From positions 34,569-74,911 of the forward strand of contig NZ_SMYZ01000078.1 of the NCBI RefSeq assembly GCF_004919685.1: a stretch of DNA of 40,343 bases, in the 5' to 3' direction. A model generated the notes under the pieces. That model was given only the letters and a program-made list of their open reading frames with translations, did no database searches and was not told where the DNA came from. The position numbers and the translations under genes were made by a program. Within the stretch, counting starts at the first letter, position 1. Every line of letters begins with the position of its first letter. The DNA is from Mesorhizobium norvegicum. GTDB taxonomy: Bacteria; Pseudomonadota; Alphaproteobacteria; Rhizobiales; Rhizobiaceae. Of this stretch, positions 34,460-40,343 are shown piece after piece.

Positions 34460-35361
34460 AGAAGGTGATCCTCACCGATGGCGGCATGGGCCAGGAACTG
34501 GTCCGCCGCAGCAAGTCCGAGCCGACGCCTCTATGGTCGGCCAGGGTGCTGATCGACGAGCCAGATCTGGTGCGCGACCTGCACGCGGAATTCATCCGCG
34601 CTGGCGCTCGTGTCATTACGATCAACACCTATTCGGCAACACCCGAACGCCTGGCGCGCGAGGGCGCGGAAGACCTCTTCAAGCCGTTGCAGAAGCGCGG
34701 CATCGAATTGGCCAGGCAAGCTTGCGAGCAGGCCGGCGAGGCAACCATCGCCGGCTGCCTGTCGCCGCTGTTCGGCAGCTACGCACCGGCGCTGACCATT
34801 TCATATCAGGATACGCTCGACATCTACCGCCGCATCGTTGCCGAGCAGGCGGATGGCGTCGACCTGTTCCTGTGCGAAACCATGGCGTCCACCGAGGAGG
34901 CACGCGCCGCGGTCACTGCCGCATCGGAAAGCGGCAAGCCGGTATGGGTGTCGTGGACGCTGGCCGACCACGGCAAGCCGCGGCTGCGCAGCGGCGAGGC
35001 AATAGCCAGCGCGGCAGGCGCGCTCGACGGCTTGGCCGTCGCGGCGCGGCTGCTCAACTGCTGCCGGCCCGAAGCGATCGCCGCGGCACTGCCTGAACTG
35101 ATCGATCTCGGCGGCCCTGTGGGCGCCTATGCCAATGGCTTCACCTCCACCGAAGCGCTCAAGCATGGCGGCACCGTCGATGTGCTGCATGCCCGCCATG
35201 ATCTCGGTCCGGACGCCTACGCCGACCAGGCGATCGGCTGGGTCGAGGCCGGCGCCGACATTGTCGGCGGCTGCTGCGAAGTCGGACCGCCGCATATCGC
35301 CGCCCTGCGCGACCGGCTCGAACAGGCCGGCTACGAAATTTCGGGAGAAATACATGCCTAG
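34456..35361 (+). CDS. bmt: Homocysteine S-methyltransferase family protein (betaine-homocysteine methyltransferase-like)
   Basis: A 301-aa TIM-barrel zinc methyltransferase. It begins VILTDGGMGQEL (the family's TDGGMGT/Q motif), has INTYSATPERLAREG and VDLFLCETMAS, and carries the zinc cysteines in LLNCC (Cys202) and VGGCCEVGPPH (Cys273, Cys274). The family moves a methyl group from betaine or S-methylmethionine to homocysteine to make methionine; a betaine-using enzyme of this family is known in Sinorhizobium. Here it lies between two demethylating flavoproteins and overlaps both neighbours (4 bp upstream, 8 bp downstream), which favours a methylated amine as donor. The symbol is by analogy. 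Confidence 0.87.
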   Translation: MKKVILTDGGMGQELVRRSKSEPTPLWSARVLIDEPDLVRDLHAEFIRAGARVITINTYSATPERLAREGAEDLFKPLQKRGIELARQACEQAGEATIAGCLSPLFGSYAPALTISYQDTLDIYRRIVAEQADGVDLFLCETMASTEEARAAVTAASESGKPVWVSWTLADHGKPRLRSGEAIASAAGALDGLAVAARLLNCCRPEAIAAALPELIDLGGPVGAYANGFTSTEALKHGGTVDVLHARHDLGPDAYADQAIGWVEAGADIVGGCCEVGPPHIAALRDRLEQAGYEISGEIHA

Positions 35362-36535
35362 ACCATCGTCGCGCATTTCCGGCATCGTGCCTTCGGGCAA
35401 GGATGGCTGGGAAGTCCATTCGGCCGCCTGGGCCCGCAAGGCGGCCGGCGAAGACATCATCATGCTGTCGGTAGGCGATCACGACTTCGACACACCTTCA
35501 CAAACGATCGAAGCGTGCGTGACCGCGGTTCGCGGTAGCAACCACCACTACACGCCGCTTTCCGGCCTGCCGCGCCTGCGCAAGGCCATGGCGGCAGCCT
35601 CGAGCGCCTGCACCGGCGTCGAGACGACGTCGGATCAAGTCATCGCCACGCCGGGCGGCCAGGCCGCATTGTACGCCGCCGTGCAGGCCGTGCTCGACCA
35701 GGGAGACCACGCCATCGTGGTGGCGCCCTATTACGCCACCTATCCCAACACGTTCAGCGCCGCCGGCGCCAGTTTCACCGTAGTCGAGACACCGGCCGAG
35801 GACGGCTTCCAGCCGCGTGCCGAGATGATCCGCGCGGCGCTTCGGCCCAACACGCGCGCTATCCTTATCAACACGCCGAACAACCCCACCGGTGCGGTCT
35901 ATTCGCGAGAGCGGCTGGAGCAACTTGCCGAGATATGCCGGGAGCATGACCTCTGGCTGCTGTCGGACGAAGTCTATTGGACGCTGGGCGGCGGCGAGCA
36001 CGTCTCGCCGCGCTCGCTGCCCGGCATGGCCGAGCGCACTCTGGTCATCAATTCGATGTCCAAGAGCCACGGCATGACCGGCTGGCGCATGGGCTGGCTG
36101 ACCGGTCCTGAAGCGATGATAACGCTGCTCACCAATCTCAATCTGGTGACGACTTACGGCTTACCGGCCTTCATCTCGATCGCCTGCGCCGAGGCGCTCG
36201 AGAACCGCTATGGCGTGAAGGACATCGCCGAACGCTATGCGGCGCGCCGCACCGTCTTCCTCGATGCCGTGCGCGGCATGAACGATGTCACCGTGCGCGG
36301 CTCCGAGGGCGGCATGTATGTCATGCTCGACATCGGCGACATCGAGCCGGACGACGAGAAATTCGCCTTCGCTTTCCTCGACAAGGAGAACGTCGGCGTG
36401 ATGCCGGGCTCCAGCTTCGGCGAGGCAGCCGCCGGCCATATCCGCATCAGCCTCTGCCAGCCCGAACCCATGCTGCAAGAAGCAGCGCTCCGGCTGCGCC
36501 GTTTCGCTTCCAGCTATCGCCGCGAGGCCGCATGA
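35354..36535 (+). CDS. Class I PLP-dependent aminotransferase
   Basis: A 393-aa fold-type I aminotransferase. It has the N-terminal VPSGKDGWEVHSAAWARKAAG segment split over strand and helix, ATPGGQAALYAAV (phosphate loop), NTPNNPTGAVYSRE (177-180 NPTG), LLSDEVYW, the PLP lysine Lys237 in SMSKSHGMTGWRMGW, and a C-terminal HIRISLCQPE with the carboxylate-binding Arg. Its start overlaps the end of the methyltransferase gene and has GGGAG upstream. Within this operon it may deaminate the amino acid left after N-demethylation, or recycle glycine or alanine; the specificity is not readable. Confidence 0.92.
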   Translation: MPRPSSRISGIVPSGKDGWEVHSAAWARKAAGEDIIMLSVGDHDFDTPSQTIEACVTAVRGSNHHYTPLSGLPRLRKAMAAASSACTGVETTSDQVIATPGGQAALYAAVQAVLDQGDHAIVVAPYYATYPNTFSAAGASFTVVETPAEDGFQPRAEMIRAALRPNTRAILINTPNNPTGAVYSRERLEQLAEICREHDLWLLSDEVYWTLGGGEHVSPRSLPGMAERTLVINSMSKSHGMTGWRMGWLTGPEAMITLLTNLNLVTTYGLPAFISIACAEALENRYGVKDIAERYAARRTVFLDAVRGMNDVTVRGSEGGMYVMLDIGDIEPDDEKFAFAFLDKENVGVMPGSSFGEAAAGHIRISLCQPEPMLQEAALRLRRFASSYRREAA

Positions 36536-38985
36536 ATACCCAGAAAACCATCCCCGCCAAGGCAAGGGCCGTCATAATCGGCGGCGGCGTCTCCGGCTGC
36601 TCCGTCGCCTATCACCTGGCCAAACTCGGCTGGACCGACATCGTGCTGCTGGAACGCAAGCAACTGACGTCAGGCACGACATGGCATGCCGCCGGCCTCA
36701 TCGGCCAGTTGCGCGGCTCCCAGAACATGACCCGGCTGGCGAAATATTCGGCCGACCTCTACGTCAAGCTGGAAGCCGAGACCGAGGTCGGCACCGGCAT
36801 GCGCCAGGTCGGCTCCATCACCGTGGCGCTGACCGAAGAACGCAAGCACGAGATTTACAGACAGGCGTCTCTGGCCCGCGCCTTCGATGTCGACGTGCGC
36901 GAGATTTCACCCAATGAAGTCAAGCAGATGTATCCGCATCTCAATGTGTCGGATGTCGTCGGTGCCGTGCATTTGCCGCTCGACGGCCAGTGCGACCCCG
37001 CCAACATCGCCATGGCGCTGGCTAAGGGCGCGCGCCAGCGCGGCGCCACCATCGTCGAGAACGTGAAGGTCACCAAGGTCCACACCAAGGCCGGCCGCGT
37101 CACCGGCGTTTCGTGGGCGCAAGGTGAAGAACAAGGTACCATCGAGGCCGACATCGTCGTCAACTGCGCCGGTATGTGGGCGCGCGAACTGGGCGCGCAG
37201 AACGGCGTCACCATCCCGCTGCACGCTTGCGAGCATTTTTACCTCGTCACCGAGCCGATCCCCGGCCTCACGCGTCTGCCGGTGCTGCGCGTGCCCGACG
37301 AGTGCGCCTACTACAAGGAAGACGCCGGCAAGATGATGCTGGGCGCCTTCGAGCCGGTGGCAAAGCCATGGGGCATGGACGGCATCCGTGAGGATTTCTG
37401 CTTCGACCAACTGCCCGAGGATATGGACCATTTCGAGCCGATCCTCGAAATGGGCGTCAACCGCATGCCGATGCTGGCAACCGCCGGCATCCACACCTTC
37501 TTCAACGGGCCGGAAAGTTTTACGCCCGACGACCGCTACTATCTCGGCGAGGCGCCGGAGCTGTCCGGCTACTGGATGGCGACCGGCTACAATTCGATCG
37601 GCATCGTCTCCTCCGGCGGCGCCGGCATGGCGCTGGCGCAGTGGATCAACGATGGCGAAGCCCCCTTCGACCTGTGGGAAGTCGACATCCGCCGCGCCCA
37701 GCCGTTCCAGAAGAACCGCCGCTACCTCCGGGAGCGCGTCTCCGAAACGCTCGGCCTGCTCTATGCCGACCATTTCCCCTATCGCCAGATGGCGACCTCG
37801 AGGAATGTCAGGCGCTCGCCGCTGCACGAGCATCTGAAGGCCCGCGGCGCGGTGTTCGGCGAAGTCGCCGGCTGGGAGCGCGCCAACTGGTTCGCCCGTG
37901 AGGGCCAGGAGCGCGAATACCGCTATTCCTGGAAGCGCCAGAACTGGTTCGACAACCAGCGCGAGGAGCATCTGGCGGTCAGGAACGGCGTCGGTCTGTT
38001 CGACATGACCTCGTTCGGCAAGATCCGTGTCGAGGGCCGCGACGCTTGCGCCTTTTTGCAAAAGCTCTGCGCCAACGACATGGACGTGGCCCCGGGCAAG
38101 ATCGTCTACACCCAGATGCTCAACCAGCGCGGCGGCATCGAGAGCGACCTGACGGTCTCGCGCCTGTCGGAGACGGCGTTCTTCCTCGTCGTCCCAGGCG
38201 CCACGCTGCAGCGCGACTTGGCCTGGCTGCGCAGGCACATCACCGACGAATTCGTTGTGGTCACCGATGTGACAGCGGCCGAAAGCGTGCTCTGCCTGAT
38301 GGGGCCGGATGCGCGAAAACTGATCCAGAAGGTCAGCCCGAACGATTTCTCCAACGAGACCAACCCGTTCGGCACGTTCCAGGAGATCGAGATCGGCATG
38401 GGCCTGGCCCGCGCGCATCGCGTCACCTATGTCGGCGAACTCGGCTGGGAGCTCTATGTCTCGACCGACCAGGCAGCCCATGTCTTCGAGGCGATCGAAG
38501 AAGCTGGGGCAGATGTCGGCCTGAAACTCTGCGGCCTGCACACGCTGGATTCCTGCCGCATCGAAAAGGCTTTTCGCCATTTCGGCCATGACATCACCGA
38601 TGAGGACAATGTGCTGGAAGCAGGCCTCGGCTTCGCTGTGAAGACGGCCAAGGGCGACTTCATCGGCCGTGATGCCGTGCTGCGCAAGAAGGAAGCCGGG
38701 CTGAACCGCAGGCTGGTCCAGTTCCGGCTGAAGGATCCGCAGCCCCTGCTCTTCCACAACGAGGCGATCCTGCGCGACGGCAAGATCGTTGGCCCGATCA
38801 CATCAGGCAATTACGGCCATCACCTCGGTGGCGCCGTCGGGCTGGGCTATATCGAGTGCCAGGGCGAGAGCGAGGCGGATGTACTGGGCTCGTCGTACGA
38901 GATCGAGATTGCGGGTGAGCGTTTCGCGGCGGAAGCGTCGCTGAAGCCGATGTATGATCCGAAGGCGGAGCGGGTGAAGATGTAG
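36532..38985 (+). CDS. Dimethylglycine/sarcosine dehydrogenase-like FAD oxidoreductase (DAO + GcvT), copy 2
   Basis: An 817-aa enzyme of exactly the same length and domain plan as copy 1. It has FAD motif GGGVSG (17-22), Glu41, the covalent-FAD segment TTWHAAG with His52, a DAO core with WMATGYNSIGIVSSGGAG, then the GcvT half from about residue 446 (GWERANWFA) with FDMTSFGKIRVEG and YVGELGWELYVSTD. After the FAD histidine it reads LIGQLRGSQNMTRLA, whereas copy 1 reads NVPTFSSSWSLMNMQ, so the substrate channels differ, and the two may act on different methylation states. It overlaps the aminotransferase stop by 4 bp. Copy 2 keeps the LIGxLRG pattern of typical sarcosine/dimethylglycine dehydrogenases. 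Confidence 0.92.
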   Translation: MNTQKTIPAKARAVIIGGGVSGCSVAYHLAKLGWTDIVLLERKQLTSGTTWHAAGLIGQLRGSQNMTRLAKYSADLYVKLEAETEVGTGMRQVGSITVALTEERKHEIYRQASLARAFDVDVREISPNEVKQMYPHLNVSDVVGAVHLPLDGQCDPANIAMALAKGARQRGATIVENVKVTKVHTKAGRVTGVSWAQGEEQGTIEADIVVNCAGMWARELGAQNGVTIPLHACEHFYLVTEPIPGLTRLPVLRVPDECAYYKEDAGKMMLGAFEPVAKPWGMDGIREDFCFDQLPEDMDHFEPILEMGVNRMPMLATAGIHTFFNGPESFTPDDRYYLGEAPELSGYWMATGYNSIGIVSSGGAGMALAQWINDGEAPFDLWEVDIRRAQPFQKNRRYLRERVSETLGLLYADHFPYRQMATSRNVRRSPLHEHLKARGAVFGEVAGWERANWFAREGQEREYRYSWKRQNWFDNQREEHLAVRNGVGLFDMTSFGKIRVEGRDACAFLQKLCANDMDVAPGKIVYTQMLNQRGGIESDLTVSRLSETAFFLVVPGATLQRDLAWLRRHITDEFVVVTDVTAAESVLCLMGPDARKLIQKVSPNDFSNETNPFGTFQEIEIGMGLARAHRVTYVGELGWELYVSTDQAAHVFEAIEEAGADVGLKLCGLHTLDSCRIEKAFRHFGHDITDEDNVLEAGLGFAVKTAKGDFIGRDAVLRKKEAGLNRRLVQFRLKDPQPLLFHNEAILRDGKIVGPITSGNYGHHLGGAVGLGYIECQGESEADVLGSSYEIEIAGERFAAEASLKPMYDPKAERVKM

Positions 38986-38995
38986 CGCGATCTTT

Positions 38996-39123
38996 CCTTC
39001 TCCCCGTTTCACGGGGAGAAGGTGGCCCGAAGGGCCGGATGAGGGGCGGCGCCAAGTTTTACCAAGCTGGCGCCGCCCCTCATCTGCCTGCCGGCATCTT
39101 CTCCCCGTAAACGGGGCGAAGGA
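38996..39123. repeat. Mosaic palindromic repeat (copy B) at a convergent gene junction
   Basis: Same architecture as 18795-18949: outer hairpin CTCCCCGT/ACGGGGAG, small GGCCC/GGGCC hairpin, inner block GATGAGGGGCGGCGCC, a short centre, then GGCGCCGCCCCTCATC, a CTGCCGGCA segment and a second outer hairpin with one mismatch (CTCCCCGT/ACGGGGCG). It starts 11 bp after the stop of the last operon gene and ends 10 bp before the stop of the convergent oxidoreductase gene, so it fills the junction and likely acts as a two-way terminator. Confidence 0.85.
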
Positions 39124-39133
39124 CGCTAATCTT

Positions 39134-39721
39134 TTAAAACCGCTCCAGCTTCTTCCGCACCTTCGCCAGAAACGCAGCCCTCGTCGTCGGCGTCGAAGCA
39201 TCCATCAGATAGTGCGCCAGGAAAAAGGTCCGGCAACGCGTCGCGCACAGTGCCCGCATCCCGCGCAAAAGGGTCTTGCGCCCCGGCTGGCCGACGACGA
39301 CGCTCCACCAGGTCGGAGCGCCGCAAGTGGTGATGACGCCGACCTTGGTCACATGCGTCATCAGCGACTTGATCCGACCCTTGCCGGCCGGCAGCTTGAA
39401 GGCGACGTCCGTCGCCCACACCCGGTCGAGCCAGCCCTTCAGCATGGCCGGCAGCCCGTACCACCAGGTCGGATAGACAAACAGAATCGCTTCGGCCCAG
39501 TTGAGCAGTTCGAAATGCGGCTTCAGCGCTGGATCCTGCGGCGCCTGGTCGTTGTAGGAGCGCCGCTCGTCGCAGCCCATCACCGGGTCGAATTTCTCGG
39601 CATAGAGGTCGAGCAGCCGCACCTCCCAGCCTCTTCGCGTCAGCACTTCGACGGCAGCGTCGCGAATTGCCGCACAGAAGCTGTCGGGGACTGGGTGGCA
39701 GTAGACCACCAGCGCGCGCAT
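39134..39721 (-). CDS. NAD(P)H oxidoreductase, flavodoxin-2 fold (second of a pair)
   Basis: A 195-aa protein of the NQO1/KefF/MdaB group. It starts MRALVVYCHPVPDSFCAAI, the flavodoxin-2 opening (xVVYxHPxPxSF), has LFVYPTWWYGLPAMLKGWLD (the W-Y-G-P-A-x-LKGWxD core) and later VGVITTCGAPTWW. It probably reduces quinones with FAD or FMN. Its start overlaps the stop of the upstream paralogue (TGATG). The long frame running up to 40195 is only a read-through in the other gene. Confidence 0.88.
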   Translation of the reverse strand: MRALVVYCHPVPDSFCAAIRDAAVEVLTRRGWEVRLLDLYAEKFDPVMGCDERRSYNDQAPQDPALKPHFELLNWAEAILFVYPTWWYGLPAMLKGWLDRVWATDVAFKLPAGKGRIKSLMTHVTKVGVITTCGAPTWWSVVVGQPGRKTLLRGMRALCATRCRTFFLAHYLMDASTPTTRAAFLAKVRKKLERF

Positions 39722-40302
39722 CAGAACGCCTCCATGCGTGCCGCGACCTTGGCCATGAAAGCCTTGCGCGTGCCGTCGGTCGACAGGTTCATCGCGTAGT
39801 GCGCGAGGTAGGTCACCGGCGCGCCCGGTTTTACGGTGGCGCGCAGCATCCGCTTGATCAGCCTGCGCGGCGGATCGCCCATCAGCATGGCGCGGAAGCG
39901 GCTGCCGCCATAGGTGGTCACCGCCGCGACCTTGCGAATGTTGTGCAGCGACGGCTGCACCTTGCCGTCGACCAGCTTGAACGACACGCCGGGCAGGAAG
40001 ACGCGATCGAAAAAGCCCTTCAGGATCGCCGGAAAGCCATAGTTCCAGACCGGATAGGAGAGCACCAGCGCATCCGCCCGCAGCAGGCGCTCGACATAGG
40101 GCGCAACCGCATCGGCGGGGCCACGCTGATTGTGATAGTCCAGCCGCTCCTGGCGCGTCAGCCGCGGATCGAAATCCTCGGCATGGAGATCGCAATCGTC
40201 GACCGTATGGCCCGCCGCCGTCAACCGCTCGACGATCATCCGGTGCAGGCCGGCATTGAAGCTGGTCTCGACCGGATGGGCGTAGAGGACAAGGATGTTC
40301 AC
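39721..40302 (-). CDS. NAD(P)H oxidoreductase, flavodoxin-2 fold (first of a pair)
   Basis: A 193-aa paralogue of the downstream gene: MNILVLYAHPVETSFNAGLH, then LVLSYPVWNYGFPAILKGFFD and VAAVTTYGGSRFRAMLMGD. The start is a GTG at 40302 with AAGGGA nine bases upstream. Both members have the same length and motif order, so they arose by tandem duplication and may form a heterodimer or work on related quinones. No regulator is visible before the window ends. Confidence 0.87.
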   Translation of the reverse strand: MNILVLYAHPVETSFNAGLHRMIVERLTAAGHTVDDCDLHAEDFDPRLTRQERLDYHNQRGPADAVAPYVERLLRADALVLSYPVWNYGFPAILKGFFDRVFLPGVSFKLVDGKVQPSLHNIRKVAAVTTYGGSRFRAMLMGDPPRRLIKRMLRATVKPGAPVTYLAHYAMNLSTDGTRKAFMAKVAARMEAF

Positions 40303-40330
40303 AGGGGAATATCCCTTAGGTCAATGCGAG

Positions 40331-40343
40331 GCACCCCCCTCTG
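40331..40343. repeat. Fragment of a C-run intergenic repeat at the right edge
   Basis: GCACCCCCCTCTG, the exact reverse complement of 23-35 at the left edge. It is only the beginning of an element that continues outside the window. Confidence 0.35.

Noticed and set aside
36907..38757. Open frame of 616 codons on the minus strand opposite the second dehydrogenase gene
   Set aside because: Same antisense effect as for copy 1; no ribosome site and no protein-like motif.

Overview
The window is about 40 kb of GC-rich chromosomal DNA from an alphaproteobacterium of the order Hyphomicrobiales (Rhizobiales), most likely Mesorhizobium or a close relative. This rests on the gene order glyA - nrdR - ribD - ribE - ribH - nusB, an LdtR-type MarR regulator beside an L,D-transpeptidase, DUF982, DUF2066 and DUF6163-like genes, a Mg-type HemB, and several palindromic intergenic repeat families typical of rhizobial genomes. 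No species can be fixed from the sequence alone.

Layout. (1) 1-1.0 kb: a repeat fragment at the edge and an osmoprotectant-type ABC substrate-binding protein. (2) 1.1-8.4 kb, minus strand: a long housekeeping run (glyA, an exported protein, a GlpM-like membrane protein, nrdR, ribD, ribE, a broken TacA-type antitoxin fragment, ribH, nusB, an MFS exporter) with many overlapping start/stop codons. (3) 8.5-14.9 kb: a CPA1 Na+/H+ antiporter, a Tat-exported L,D-transpeptidase, a small exported protein, an LdtR-like regulator, a DUF6163-like membrane protein and a 3-hydroxyisobutyryl-CoA hydrolase. (4) 15-23 kb: an NmrA-like oxidoreductase, DUF2066, hemB, a DHFR-like protein, ppk2, an aldo/keto reductase, a GT90-type glycosyltransferase, a 50-aa charged protein and DUF982. 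(5) 23-31 kb, accessory region: a GntR regulator divergent from an MFS pump with a clear operator between them, DUF423, a LacI regulator with four operator copies around two paralogous microproteins, a truncated and frameshifted opgC remnant, a LysR regulator, a frameshifted MFS gene and a nitroreductase. (6) 31.4-39 kb: an XRE-cupin regulator followed by four tightly coupled genes: two 817-aa dimethylglycine/sarcosine dehydrogenase-like flavoproteins flanking a homocysteine S-methyltransferase and a class I aminotransferase. (7) 39-40.3 kb: two translationally coupled flavodoxin-fold NAD(P)H oxidoreductases.

How they work together. The 31-39 kb operon looks like a catabolic unit for an N-methylated compound (betaine, dimethylglycine, sarcosine or an N-methyl amino acid): one methyl group could go to homocysteine and others could be oxidised onto folate, with the SHMT encoded by glyA elsewhere in the window as a possible partner for the folate carbon. 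The rib genes supply the flavin these enzymes need, but the link is only general. The two most novel items are the LacI-controlled pair of 47- and 49-aa proteins sharing an N-terminus that begins MHPV and contains LFEDIYRN (25.5-26.0 kb), and the two-flavoprotein demethylation operon. I see no rRNA, tRNA, CRISPR array, transposase or prophage.
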